A stretch of 64,000 nt of DNA from Anthopleura xanthogrammica (GCA_964019055.1 OZ025212.1:8485109-8549108), one strand, 5' to 3'; counted from the first letter of the stretch, positions 12,061-25,518 are shown. Made by a program: numbers and translations. Notes: generated by a model from the letters alone, not told the origin.

Positions 12061-12846
12061 ATTCTCATTACTCTTCAGTTCTTAATATCAAAATGAAAGC
12101 CCGAATAAACTTCTTTGTACCTCATGTTTATTTGTAGTAGTCTTGTTGAGTCAAAGCATTAAATATAGCATCCGAGAATCGGGTCGGTAAAACTCGAATG
12201 AAGTCAGCGTCCCATCGGTTTGATTTAGCTTGGAGCGCGTAGAAATTCTTTAATACGAGAATTAAATATTGGCCATGGCTAGCTTTTTCCTTTTGTACTG
12301 ATACTACAGATAATACTGCTTTAGATAGCTGAGTCAAAGCACGAGTAGTTAATCAAAGTTAGCGGATTTGCCGTGAACAATGCAAATTCTTCAGAATTCC
12401 GGGTTGGATTAGAATTATCCTTGTTTACGTATAAATTAAAAATTCTGACTCGGCTCACTCTTTAATTACAGCAGTCGACGAAATAGAGCATGCGTAGACA
12501 TTAATCTATGTCACGTGATACGCTAGCTCCGCCCTCTCTTAATTAGTTGGCAAAGTAGTGACATTGATTGACAGTTGGCACATGCTAATTGATCGGACTA
12601 TAGACAGGAACCCTGTAGCAGATGCCCGCTAAGGCTTCTTGGGTAAAGTTCTGAAGACCCCTGGGTACTATTGCGCAACTTTGCCATTTTGTCGCGAAGG
12701 AATCAGAAAGAAAAAAAAAAAAAGGTATTTTATGACTGGTTTACCACAGGTAACCCAGTAAATATGGTCTTACTAGGGCTTGGAGAACGTTTAGGTCCAT
12801 AAAAACACTGCAAAACCTCCAAAACCTACAGGAGTCAAAGGGTTAA

Positions 12847-14378
12847 ACAACATGGATTGCAAACTTAACGTTTTTGCAAATTTATAAATATTTTGGAGCA
12901 CCAGAAGAGGAATATGGATATCAAATATTTAGGTTAAATACAGCAGTTTCGCATTCGATGCAAATCGTGATTTCCGACGGTTTGAGAGGCACAAGACTCC
13001 CTTCAAAAGTCGGATATTCCATTTGGTTCAAAAGAAGTGAAATCTTGAAATCAAATAATTCATAAGCTCGCTCGATATTGTTTTTGCCGTATCTGACGTT
13101 GCACGTAGACGTAGACGCTTATTCTCTGTAGAAAAGATATTCCATTGAGGAGCGCAGATACGAACTGAAAATCCGCTGCGTAAAGTAAAGTTTATTAGGT
13201 TAGCTTTACTGACGTGATTCCTTTTCAATAAAGCGGAAATTATTCATCTCAGGAAATAAGAAATCTTTCATATCAACTAAGTATTAAAAACACACTGCAA
13301 ATAAGTAATTTAGATTTAGACCCTCTTTTGTATTATCGTATCGAGAGTTTTACGCACTTTTGTGTCGATTTTTTTAGGAAATCTTAGTTAACATCAATGA
13401 ATGTACCTTCTATGAAGTGTTTTCTATGGAACTGAAGGACTATTTTTGCAGTGCAATCAAGTTTTTCTTGTCTTTAGGTCACTTCTTCTCAGAGCTACAA
13501 CCACAAAATGGCTTGGCAAATCTTCTTTTGGTGAAGACAAAAAATTGATTTGGTTAACTTAAAGACAGACATGACTTCCGTGCTTTCAGTGATAGCTCAA
13601 ACGTGCTTTTCGCTTTTCGAAAATAATAAAATGAAAACCACATAAGTATTTTAAGCTTATGTTTTTTGCAAAATTCTATAGACTTTACAAGAACAAATTT
13701 GCCGTCTTTTGCAACCAGGACTGATAAAATTTGACGGCCAGCTTCTATTTGCCACCGGAAATACGTCACGCGTGAAACCTCCCGTAGTGTAATGGTTATC
13801 ACGTCTGACTCTAGATCAGAAGATTATCCAGGTGATCTCGCATCTCTCAGGCCGAAGGAATTAGCCAATCAGCGCAAGTAGAGTTAGCACGTTCCACCAG
13901 CATCTGGTGGCCCGCATCTGGTGGTCCCACACGCATCTGGTGGCCCCTTGGCCGTAACTTCTCAACAAAGCATGCTATGACAACCAAACTTGGTAGCATG
14001 GTTGGCACTTGGGTTGTCAATCATAAGACCACGTGACGTGATGTGACGTCACATATCACGTGACTTACGGGCCAAATAAAATTAAGTCTGATAAAATAAT
14101 CAAACGTTACCGCCTATTTCTAACCAGTTTAAAGTTTTTTTTGTGAAATTATGGACACTATCTATTGATGGTTATTTGTTTAAGTCTATGGTGAAACGTG
14201 GGGTAGTTCTTGCAACCTGGATAAGATACCGCCGTTTCTTCAGGTGGTCTGTAAATTCAGCATTATTCAATATTATTAGTGTTTAGATACCTCTGTTTTG
14301 ATATACTGAAATGTTATCTAGATCTACTCATTGCTTTACATTCTGGGTGACACCACATTTTTTCCATGGGTAAATAGG
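12847..14378. other. Gene-free flank with repeat fragments
   Basis: No convincing ORF or exon. It holds the tRNA-like fragment (13778-13832), three copies of gcatctggtgg (about 13900-13945), a gtgatgtgacgtcacatatcac near-palindrome around a CRE-like TGACGTCA (14035-14060), and a tgatctcg...agccaatcagcgc segment (13833-13876) also seen near 5018-5065. Confidence 0.5.
13778..13832 (+). tRNA. Truncated tRNA-like sequence, anticodon CTA
   Basis: The segment starts CCTCCCG and has an A-box-like TAGTGTAATGG with a D-arm, then a perfect 5-bp anticodon stem TCTGA/TCAGA enclosing the loop CTCTAGA (anticodon CTA, which would read UAG). The sequence diverges after ATCCAGG; no B box (GGTTCGAATCC-type) and no 3' acceptor half follow. 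It is therefore a 3'-truncated pseudo-tRNA or the head of a SINE, not a functional tRNA. Confidence 0.45.
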
Positions 14379-17300
14379 GAGTCTGAGTAACTGTCGAGAG
14401 TCGAGAGTCGAGAGTACCAGGTCGAGAGTCGAGAGTCGAGAGTACCAAGTCGAGAGTCGAGACTACTATGTCGAGAGTCTGAAAAATACAGAATAATTTT
14501 AGAATATTATGATATGTGACATATTATGCCTGTACGCCTCTTAGGAATATTTGTTTCTTAGGGAAATTCAGTAAAATACTAAAATACTATATTGGAATTA
14601 ATATCTTTAGTATGAATAAAAATGAATTGCTTGTGTTAAAACTATTATAATCTTGTACTGGCATTACGAACTATTTGAATATATAGTTTGGACTTTGGAT
14701 AATGTAAAGGGTATAGGAAAAATAGATAACATGATTTAATTTAGAATTTATCGTCAGCCGCGCTAACATTTAGTTGCCGCGAAAACTTGGAAGTAAACGG
14801 CTTCAAAGCAATTCTTGAAACGAAATTTGTGAATTTACTAATATTAAAATGATCAGTGTCCGTCCCTTATAGTTCCGAGTTTGATCAGAGGTTCACCATT
14901 TCATATTTAGAAAGTCAAACCTTTCTGCAATGTACTAAACCTGATTGACAAAGTACTCAGTCACGATCGTAAATATAGAATATTCATGAACGCTGTGTAG
15001 AACTTAAATGGAACAGTAGATCACATTTCGACTTGGAACTATTATACGGTAATTAATGCTATAGAGCAAGATGAAACACGTCCAGCTCTCTCTTCTAAAC
15101 ACGATCACTTTACGAGTGTTACTGAAATTGGTTATCCGACACAAGTTAAATCGTCGCCGGATGACGGAGTTGTCACAGGATAAAATCAAAGTTCAAAATT
15201 AACCGAGTTTATAAACAGGATACAGAACATAGAAAATGCCATTGGAATAAAAGTGATAAATGATAGCGTAAGGAAATTAAAACAGAATACTGTAACTTTT
15301 ACTTATATTTCGTAGTTTTTCTTGTTGTTTATTCATCGGAATCAGTATATATATGATACCAGACCAGATATCTGACCTGGGTCAAATTGCATGAAGGTTG
15401 TCATATAACAAATCTAATTAAAAAAAATAAAGAAAGCAAATTAGGAGCATTGTAAACTTCATCCTTAAAGTTTATATTTTTATTCCCATACTCAGTCGTA
15501 ATGCCAGTACAAGATTATAATAGTTTTAACACAAACAATTCATTTTTATTCATACTAAATATATTAATTCCATAGTATTTTAATATTTTACTGAATTTGA
15601 CTACGTTTTTTCATATGAAATATTTTTACTTTTTTATTTCTTTGTCTGTCTTTGTATAAAAAAGAAGATCCTATAAATGACAATGTGCTCTGAAAGAAAA
15701 TATAAACTTCTAGCCCTCCCATTTTTAAAGTGCTCCGCCGTCCCTGATAAAAAAATGACGACATATTAATTTCCTTCTTCCCTACTTACGAGAGCACTAA
15801 AATGTCCAGAAATAAAATCGTTCAGTTTCAATTCCATGTCAAGAATTAATACAATCAACAACTTGTAACATACTTACAAACAGATTATCAGAGCACCACC
15901 CAAAATATACTAATACCCTTTACAGGGTCACTTGAGGGCGTTCCAGAATGCACTGCACGAAGGGGTAAAAATTGACTCCACTCATTTCCGGGCTATTATT
16001 CTCGTTGAGGGTATTCTCGTAGCTAGAGACACGGACTAGAAGCAATTGCAACCTCGTGGCTTTCTTATAATCTTTTACCTTTGTTCGTAACACTATCTGG
16101 ACTTACGAAAGTTTTAATACAAGGTAAGATTTCGTTGCCTTCTTTTTTTCTTTTGAATTGTCGAATGCCTTTAAATTACTTGCAAAATATATTTAGACAT
16201 TGATTACTTCTTTCAGATGTGTTCTTTCTACCAGTAAGTTTTTGTTTCATCAATGATGAAAGATGCTTATATGATAACAGTTATACAACAATTGCGTCTT
16301 TTCTTTGTTCTTCTTTCCCTCTTAGATCCCATTCCATACAAAAATTCATAGTTTCCGCTTATTTTTGCTGTCGAAATATTTTTCACTCATCGGGTTTTCA
16401 CTTCCCTGATAAAGTGCGTTTAGCTTTTCTGTTGAATAGTTAGATGAATTTAGTAAATAATTTAGTTAGTATTCTAACTAGTATTCGCTATCGAAAGAAA
16501 CAAACTCTTCAACCAAATCAAACAACAAATATCACCAATTTTCTGATCTTGATAACTCAAACAAAATAATGTTTCGTTTTAACAGTATTGATCTATTCAT
16601 CTGCAAATCTATTGCAGCTTTAATACATAACTCTACAACAAAGAGAAATAATACAAAATGAATTTAAATTACAAATATTATTGATGTACATATATTATAT
16701 GATATTTTTATATTATATTATCCCGGGTATATTATATTTTCATTTTGTTACTGTTCTTACGCAATTATTTTACTCCATAAATACATTCTGTAAAATGATT
16801 ACATTAATATTAGTTTCAAGTAATACCATGTAAAATTTGGCAATACTGTAATAAATTGTATTGTATTGTATTCAGGTATTCGGGTGATGTCAACTAATTT
16901 AGTGAAAGCGGGCCCTCCCACGGTCGTTCAAACATTACATTTATGAACAGATATAACAGAGATTTCCGTCATCACATCAACTGTTTCACGTCAACTAAAA
17001 CAGTATAGTAGAATATATTGACATCAGCTAAAAAGACATGTTACTTACTATTTTAGTACCCTAGGCCTAGGTGCCAGAGCGAGTTTTTTCCTGGTGATTT
17101 TTAAGTTATTGTTTCGTTTATAAATATAACTATAGTGAGTACTCTGTGACCCGAGACACACGTGTCACGCTAGAGAATGAGGATTATTAGTTTACATAAT
17201 GATGACAGATGATGAACTGATATACGTGCGTGACGTCTTCGAATTTCCCTAAGAAACAAATATTCCTAAGAGGCGTACAGGCATAATATGTCACATATCA

Positions 17301-17417
17301 TAATATTCTAAAATTATTCTGTATTTTTCAGACTCTCGACATAGTAGTCTCGACTCTCGACTTGGTACTCTCGACTCTCGACCTGGTACTCTCGACTCTC
17401 GACAGTTACTCAGACTC
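14379..17417. mobile_element. 3 kb foldback element with short-repeat arms
   Basis: GAGTCTGAGTAACTGTCGAG at 14379 is mirrored by its complement ending at 17417. The arms (14379-14569 and 17247-17417) contain gtcgagagtc units in tandem, three plus three units on the left against two plus two on the right, then a shared unique part ending at a 'ttcttagggaaatt' segment. Directly inside, a second inverted pair is seen (14565-14670 and 15488-15598). The rest of the interior has no protein I recognise. No target duplication is evident. Confidence 0.6.
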
Positions 17418-18410
17418 GAGGTGAACGTTTTACCCAGAGAGATTACGGCAGGAAAAGTATCTGGTCAAATTCGAATAAAATGGCAAATTTTGAATGCTAA
17501 ATTCTAATTGAAGCCAATGAACTCAAAGAGAATCTTGAAAGTTAACAATATTTGGTGGAGTTTGCCTAATGGTCGTGTGTCGTGAGTCGTGGGAATGAAG
17601 TCGTGCGTCGTTGGTCCCAAGTCGTGGTTAGTGGGTACGAAGTCGTGGGTCCCAAAAATAGTTCAAAATTACATAGAAAAAAACATGTAGAAACTCAAAC
17701 ATAAAAAATATTATACTTGTTTTGTTTCCGCGTTTAATCCGTAACTACTTGAAATCCGATGCCTTATTATGCTTGATTATTTAATACTGTGCGGGGAAAT
17801 ACGTGATCCGGCAGAATGTTCGTGGCAATAACTCCATTATCTGTGCCTGAATGAACCATGTAGTCATTTCTCTGAAGCTCATCGGAAACCGGAGATATTT
17901 ACGAAAAACTGTTTCCGCGATCTTTTTTTAACGTTGTCATAGTAACGCCGATCGAGCTAAAATTGACATCAAACTTAGTGTTTAGGTTTAGTTCTGCTTT
18001 ATATCCTGTCATCGTCTGACGACAAACAGATCACCCGTATAGCATTGTTTAGTTAATTTCAGTGCATTAAAGCACAGTCAACTCTCGTTCATTATATACG
18101 CTAATAATCAATATCAATAATATATTGTCGGCAATAGTACTGTATATTTTTATAAATAGATCATTAGAAATAGAAATAGTTCAGTTTAATACGACATTTT
18201 GGCAGGTAAAGCGTTTGACAAGTTCGTACTAAAATGACAAGTTTGACTTCCGCTCTTTAAATCAAATCCTTGAACTGATCGTCTACAGCCCAGAGATGAA
18301 TGCACATCAATACTTACGTAAATATTGTTTCATAATCGATATTTTTGTTCCTTTTGTTTCCCATCCCATTAAACTGTAACGCGCAACTTTTCGGTTAGAG
18401 CAGACCTGCA
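17418..18410. other. Gene-free sequence before the satellite
   Basis: No supported gene. A degenerate agtcgtggg-type tandem repeat lies at about 17571-17652 (gtcgtgtgtcgtgagtcgtg and following units). Confidence 0.5.
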
Positions 18411-21400
18411 AGTGAGTCGTCGTGTTTTTATCTCAAGAGGTATTTTCATGAGCAAAAAGTGGTGGTTTCAGCAAACAGGTCACGCCGTCAGCGAAAAACC
18501 TGGTTTTGAGAGACAAAATGGCCATTTTTCAGTTTTTTTGGCTAAAAAGCTTTTTTTCCAGCAAAATAGTGTTTTGGACACCCAAAATGTGCTTCTCTCG
18601 GCCAAAATGTGCGTTTAGCAGTGAAAACGTCGTGTTTTGAGCAAAAGAAAATTCTCAGCAAATTTCAGATTTCCTCAGTAAAAAACACCTTTTTTGACCA
18701 AAAAGCACCTTTACTCAGCCAAAACCCCATTCTTTTGGCCAAAAAGTCGTGTTTTTATCTCAAGAGGTATTTTCATGAGCAAAAAGGGGGGGTTTCAGCA
18801 AACAGGTCACGCCGTCAGCGAAAAACATGGCTTTGAGAGACAAAATGGCCATTTTTCAGTTTTTTGGGCTAAAAAGCTTTTTTCCCAGCAAAACAGTGTT
18901 TTGGACAACCAAAATGTGCTTTTCTCGGCCAAAACTTGCGTTTAGCAGTGAAAACGTCGTGTTTTGAGCAAAAGAAAATTCTCAGCAAATTTCAGATTTT
19001 CTCAGCCAAAAACACCTTTTTTGACCAAAAAGCACCTTTACTCAGCCAAAACCCCATTTTTTTTTGCCAAAAAGTCGTGTTTTTATTTCAAGAGGTATTT
19101 TCATGAGCAAAAAGGGGGGGTTTCAGCAAACAGGTAACGCCGTCAGCCAAAAACCTGGTTTTGAGAGCCAAAATAGCCATTTTTCAGTTTTTTGGGCTAA
19201 AAAGCTTTTTTTCTCAGCAAAACAGTGTTTTGGACACCCAAAATGTGCTTTTCTAGGCCAAAACTTGCGTTTAGCAGTGAAAACGTCGTGTTTTGAGGAA
19301 AAGAAAATTCTCAGCAAATTTCAGATTTTCTCAGCCAAAAAACACCTTTTTTGACCAAAAAGCACCTTTACTATGCCAAAACCCCATTTTTTTTCGCCAA
19401 AAAGTCGTGTTTTTATTTCAAGAGGTATTTTCATGAGCAAAAAGGGGGGGTTTCAGCAAACAGGTCACGCCGTCAGCCAAAAACCTGGTTTTGAGAGCCA
19501 AAATAGCCATTTTTCAGTTTTTTGGGCTAAAAAGCTTTTTTTCTCAGCAAAACAGTGTTTTGGACACCCAAAATGTGCTTTTCTAGGCCAAAACTTGCGT
19601 TTAGCAGTGAAAACGTCGTGTTTTGAGGAAAAGAAAATTCTCAGCAAATTTCAGATTTTCTCAGCCAAAAAACACCTTTTTTGACCAAAAAGCACCTTTA
19701 CTATGCCAAAACCCCATTTTTTTTCGCCAAAAAGTCGTGTTTTTATCTCAAGAGGTATTTTCATGAGCAAAAATGGGGGGTTTCAGCAAACAGGTCACGC
19801 CGTCAGCCAAAAACCTGGTTTTGAGAGCCAAAATGGCCATTTTTCAGTTTTTTGGGCCAAAAAGCTTTTTTTCTCAGCAAAACAGTGTTTTGGACACCCA
19901 AAATGTGCTTTTCTAGGCCAAAACTTGCGTTTAGCAGTGAAAACGTCGTGTTTTGAGCAAAAGAAAATTCTCAGCAAATTTCAGATTTTCTCAGCAAAAA
20001 ACACCTTTTTTGACCAAAAAGCACCTTTACTCAGCCAAAACCCCATTTTTTTCCGCCAAAAAGTCGTGTTTTTACCTCAAGAGGTATTTTCATGAGCAAA
20101 AAGGGGGGGGTTTCAGCAAACAGGTCACGCCATCAGCCAAAAACCTGGTTTTGAGAGCCAAAATAACCATTTTTCAGTTTTTTGGGCTAAAAAGCTTTTT
20201 TTTTCAGGAAAACAGCGTTTTGGACATCCAAAATGTGCTTTTCTAGGCCAAAACTTGCGTTTAGCAGTGAAAACGTCGTGTTTTGAGCAAAAGAAAATTC
20301 TCAGCAAATTTCAGATTTTCTCAGCCAAAAACACCTTTTTTGACCAAAAAGCACCTTTACTCAGCCAAAACCCCATTTTTTTTTACCAAAAAGTCGTGTT
20401 TTTATCTCAAGAGGTATTTTCATGAGCAAAAAGGGGGGGTTTAAGCAAACAGGTCACGCCGTCAGCCAAAAACCTGGTTTTGAGAGCCAAAATGGCCGTT
20501 TTTCAGTTTTTTGGGCTAAAAAGCTTTTTTTCTCAGCAAAACAGTGTTTTGGACACCCAAAATGTGCTTTTCTCGGCCAAAACTTGCGCTTAGCAGTAAA
20601 AACGTCGTGTTTTGAGCGAAAGAAAATTCTAGCAAATTTCAGATTTTCTCAGCAAAAACAAACTTTTTTGACCAAAAAGCACCTTTACTATGCCAAAACC
20701 CCATTTTTTTTCGCCAAAAAGTCGTGTTTTTATCTCAAGAGGTATTTTCATGAGCAAAAATGGGGGGTTTCAGGAAACAGGTCACGCCGTCAGCCAAAAA
20801 CCTGGTTTTGAGAGCCAAAATGGCCATTTTTCAGTTTTTTGGGCCAAAAAGCTTTTTTTCTCAGCAAAACAGTGTTTTGGACACCCAAAATGTGCTTTTC
20901 TAGGCCAAAACTTGCGTTTAGCAGTGAAAACGTCGTGTTTTGAGCAAAAGAAAATTCTCAGCAAATTTCAGATTTTCTCAACAAAAAACACCTTTTTTGA
21001 CCAAAAAGCACCTTTACTCAGCCAAAACCCCATTTTTTTCCGCCAAAAAGTCGTGTTTTTACCTCAAGAGGTATTTTCATGAGGAAAAGGGGGGGGGGGG
21101 GTTTCAGCAAACAGGTCACGCCATCAGCCAAAAACCTGGTTTTGAGAGCCAAAATAACCATTTTTCAGTTTTTTGGGCTAAAAAGCTTTTTTTTTCAGGA
21201 AAACAGCGTTTTGGACATCCAAAATGTGCTTTTCTAGGCCAAAACTTGCGTTTAGCAGTGAAAACGTCGTGTTTTGAAGAAAAGAAAATTCTCAGCAAAT
21301 TTCAGATTTTCTCAGCAAAAAACACCTTTTTTGACCAAAAAGCACCTTTTCTCAGCCAAAACCCCATATTTTTTTACCAAAAAGTCGTGTTTTTATCTCA

Positions 21401-24400
21401 AGAGGTATTTTCATGAGCAAAAAGGGGGGGTTTAAGCAAACAGGTCACGCCGTCACCCAAAAACCTGGTTTTGAGAGCCAAAATGGCCATTTTTCAGTTT
21501 TTTGGGCTAAAAAGCTTTTTTTCTCAGCAAAACAGTGTTTTGGACACCCAAAATGTGCTTTTCTCGGCCAAAACTTGCGCTTAGCAGTAAAAACGTCGTG
21601 TTTTGAGCGAAAGAAAATTCTAGCAAATTTCAGATTTTCTCAGCAAAAACAAACTTTTTTAACCAAAAAGCACCTTTACTATGCCAAAACCCCATTTTTT
21701 TTCGCCAAAAAGTCGTGTTTTTATTTCAAGAGGTATTTTCTGAGGAAAAAGGGGGGGTTTCAGCAAACAGGTCACGCCATCAGCGAAAAACCTCGTTTTG
21801 AGAGCCAAAATGGCCATTTTTCAGTTTTCTGGGCGAAAAAGCTTTTTTTTTCAGCAAAACAGTATTTTGGACACCCAAAATGTGCTTTTGTCGGCCAAAA
21901 CTTGCCTTTAGCAGTGAAAACGTCGTGTTTTGAGCGAAAGAAAATTCTCAGCAAATTTCAGATTTTCTCAGCAAAAAACACCTTTTTTGACCAAAAAGCA
22001 CCTTTACTCAGTCAAAACCTCATTTTTTTCGCCAAAAAGTCGTGTTTTTATCTCAAGAGGTATTTTCATGAGCAAAAAGGGGGGGTTTCAGCAAACAGGT
22101 CACGCCGTCAGCGAAAAACCTGGTTTTGAGAGACAAAATGGCCATTTTTCAGTTTTTTGGGCCAAAAAGCTTTTTTTTCAGCAAAACAGTGTTTTGGACA
22201 CCCAAAATGTGCTTTTGTCGGCCAAAACTTGCATTTAGCAGTGAAAACGTCGTGTTTTGAGCGAAAAAAAAAAAAAGTCTCAGCAAATTTCAGATTTTCT
22301 CAACAAAAAACACCTTTTTTGACCAAAAAGCACCTTCACTATGCCAAAACCCCATTTTCTTTCGCCAAAAAGTCGTGTTTTTATCTCAAGAGGTATTTTC
22401 ATGAGCAAAAAGGGGGGGTTTCAGCAAACAGGTCACGCCGTCAGCGAAAAACCTGGTTTTGAGAGACAAAATGGCCATTTTTCAGTTTTTTGGGCCAAAA
22501 AGCTTTTTTTCTCAGCAAAACAGTGTTTTGGACACCCAGAATGTGCTTTTCTAGGCCAAAACTTGCGTTTAGCAGTGAAAACGTCGTGTTTTGAGCAAAA
22601 GAAAATTCTCAGCAAATTTCAGATTTTCTCAGCAAAAAACACCTTTTTTGACCAAAAAGCACCTTTACTCAGCCAAAACCACATTTTTTTTCGTCAAAAA
22701 GTCGTGTTTTTCTCTCAAGAGGTATTTTCATGTGCAAAAAGGGGGGGGTTTCAGCAAACAGGTCACGCCGTCAGCCAAAAACCTGGTTTTGAGAGCCAAA
22801 ATGGCCATTTTTCAGTTTTTTGGGCCAAAAAGCTTTTTTTCTCAGCAAAACAGTGTTTTGGACACTCAAAATGTGCTTTTCTAGGCCAAAACTTGCGTTT
22901 AGCAGTGAAAACGTCGTGTTTTGAGGAAAAGAAAATTCTCAGCAAATTTCAGATTTTCTCAGCAAAAAACACCTTTTTTGACCAAAAAGCACCTTTACTC
23001 AGCCAAAACCTCATTTTTTTCGCCAAAAAGTCGTGTTTTTATCTCAAGAGGTTTTTTCATGAGCAAAAAGGGGGGGTTTCTGCAAACAGGTCACGCCGTC
23101 AGCGAAAAACCTGGTTTTGAGAGCCAAAATGGCCATTTTTCAGTTTTTTGGGCCAAAAAGCTTTTTTTCTCAGCAAAACAGTGTTTTGGACACCCGAAAT
23201 GTGCTTTTGTCGGCCAAAACTTGCGTTTAGCAGTGAAAACGTCGTGTTTTGAGCAAAAGAAAATTCTCAGCAAATTTCAGATTTTCTCAGCAAAAAACAC
23301 CTTTTTTTACCAAAAAGCACCTTTACTCAGCCAAAACCTCATTTTTTCCCGCCAAAAAGTCGTGTTTTGATCTCAAGAGGTATTTTCATGAGCAAGAAGT
23401 GGGTGTTTCAGCAAACAGGTTACGCCGTCAGCGAAAAACCTGGTGGTGAGAGACAAAATGGCCATTTTTCAGTTTTTTTTTTGGCCAAAAAGCTTTTTTT
23501 TCAGCAAAACAGTGTTTTGGACACCCAAAATGTGCTTTTGTCGGCCAAAACTTGCGTTTAGCAGTGAAAACGTCGTGTTTTGAGCGAAAAAAAAAAAAAG
23601 TCTCAGCAAATTTCAGATTTTCTCAACAAAAAACACCTTTTTTGACCAAAAAGCACCTTTACTCAGCCAAAACCTCATTTTTTTTCGCCAAAAAGTCGCG
23701 TTTTTATCTCAAGAGGTATTTTCATGAGCAAAAAGGGGGGGTTTCAGCAAACAGGTCACGCCGTCAGCCAAAAACCTGGTTTTGAGAGACAAAATGGCCT
23801 TTTTTCAGTTTTCTGGGCGAAAAAGCTTTTTTTTTCAGCAAAACAGTATTTTGGACACCCAAAATGTGCTTTTGTCGGCCAAAACTTCCGTTTAGCAGTG
23901 TAAACGTCGTGTTTTGAGCAAAAAAAAAAGTCTCAGCAAATTTCAGATTTTCTCAACAAAAAACACCTTTTTTGACCAAAAAGCACCTTTACTCAGCCAA
24001 AACCTCATTTTTTTCGCCAAAAAGTCGTGTTTTTATCTCAAGAGGTATTTTCATGAGCAAAAAGGGGGGGTTTCAGCAAACAGGTCACGCCGTCAGCCAA
24101 AAACCTGGTTTTGAGAGACAAAATGGCCATTTTTCAGTTTTTTGGGCCAAAAAGATTTTTTCTCAGCAAAACAGTGTTTTGGACACCCAAAATGTGCTTT
24201 TCTAGGCCAAAACTTGCGTTTAGCAGTGAAAACGTCGTGTTTTGAGGAAAAGAAAATTCTCAGCAAATTTCAGATTTTCTCAGCCAAAAACACCTTTTTT
24301 GACCAAAAAGCACCTTTACTCAGCCAAAACCTCATTTTTTTTCGCCAAAAAGTCGTGTTTTTATCTCAAGAGGTATTTTCATGAGCAAAAAGGGGGGGTT

Positions 24401-25518
24401 TCAGCAAACAGGTCACGCCGTCAGCGAAAAACCTGGTTTTGAGAGACAAAATGGCCATTTTTCAGTTTTTTGGGCCAAAAAGCTTTTTTTCTCAGCAAAA
24501 CAGTGTTTTGGACACTCAAAATGTGCTTTTCTAGGCCAAAACTTGCGTTTAGCAGTGAAAACGTCGTGTTTTGAGCAAAAGAAAATTCTCAGCAAATTTC
24601 AGATTTTCTCAGCCAAAAACACCTTTTTTGACCAAAAAGCACCTTTACTCAGCCAAAACCTCATTTTTTTTCGCCAAAAAGTCGTGTTTTTATCTCAAGA
24701 GGTATTTTCATGAGCAAAAAGGGGGGGTTTCAGCAAACAGGTCACGCCGTCAGCCAAAAACCTGGTTTTGAGAGACAAAATGGCCATTTTTCAGTTTTTT
24801 GGGCCAAAAAGCTTTTTTTCTCAGCAAAACAGTGTTTTGGACACTCAAAATGTGCTTTTCTAGGCCAAAACTTGCGTTTAGCAGTGAAAACGTCGTGTTT
24901 TGAGCAAAAGAAAATTCTCAGCAAATTTCAGATTTTCTCAATAAAAAACACCTTTTTTGACCAAAAAGCACCTTTACTCAGCCAAAACCACATTTTTTTT
25001 CGCCAAAAAGTCGTGTTTTTATTTCAAGAGGTATTTTCATGAGCAAAAAGGGGGGGGGGTTTCAGCAAACAGGTCACGCCGTCAGCGAAAAACCTGGTTT
25101 TGAGAGACAAAATGGCCATTTTTCAGTTTTTTGGGCCAAAAAGCTTTTTTTCTCAGCAAAACAGTGTTTTGGACACCCAAAATGTGCTTTTGTCGGCAAA
25201 AACTTGCGTTTAGCAGTGGAAACGTCGTGTTTTGAGCAAAAGAAAATTCTCAGCAAATTTCAGATTTTCTCAGCAAAAACCACGTTTTTTGACCAAAAAG
25301 CACCTTTACTCAGCCAAAACCTCATTTTTTTTCGCCAAAAAGTCGTGTTTTTATCTCGAGGTATTTTCATGAGCAAGAAGTGGGGGTTTCAGCAAACAGG
25401 TCACGCCGTCAGCGAAAAACCTGGTTTTGAGAGCCAAAATGGCCATTTTTCATTTTTTTTTGCTAAAAAGCTTTTTTTTCCAGCAAAACAGTGTTTTGGA
25501 CACCCAAAATGTGCTTTT
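18411..25518 (+). repeat. Satellite A, about 329 bp unit, plus orientation
   Basis: About 21 tandem copies, recognisable by catgagcaaaaa at regular steps of 328-330 bp (18448, 18776, 19103, 19434 and onward). The monomer is itself built from degenerate sub-repeats of 20-25 bp with the core (ct)cagc(c/g)aaaa. Neighbouring copies are nearly identical (19064-19393 against 19394-19723). A three-monomer higher-order unit of about 987 bp is visible between 19703 and 21677. Long open frames in several phases, such as 22341-23120, are satellite reading and not genes. Confidence 0.92.

Larger units (their letters stand above)
9847..12846. mobile_element. 3 kb TTAA-flanked non-autonomous element
   Basis: TTAA plus CCCTTTGACTCC at 9847-9862 is mirrored by GGAGTCAAAGGG plus TTAA at 12831-12846, giving a 12-bp inverted terminal repeat and a TTAA duplication. 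No transposase frame was found inside. It contains a younger MITE (10459-10818), a hairpin repeat (11758-12060) and a solitary copy of the 4126-type end motif (12735-12763). Ends of this CCCTTTGACTCC type are, from memory, abundant in coral and sea-anemone genomes. Confidence 0.55.

Noticed and set aside
13833..13880. Second half of a complete tRNA gene
   Set aside because: The bases after ATCCAGG do not form a T-arm or acceptor stem.
16219..16443. 74-codon frame inside the 14379-17417 element
   Set aside because: No transposase-like motif and composition typical of random AT-rich DNA.
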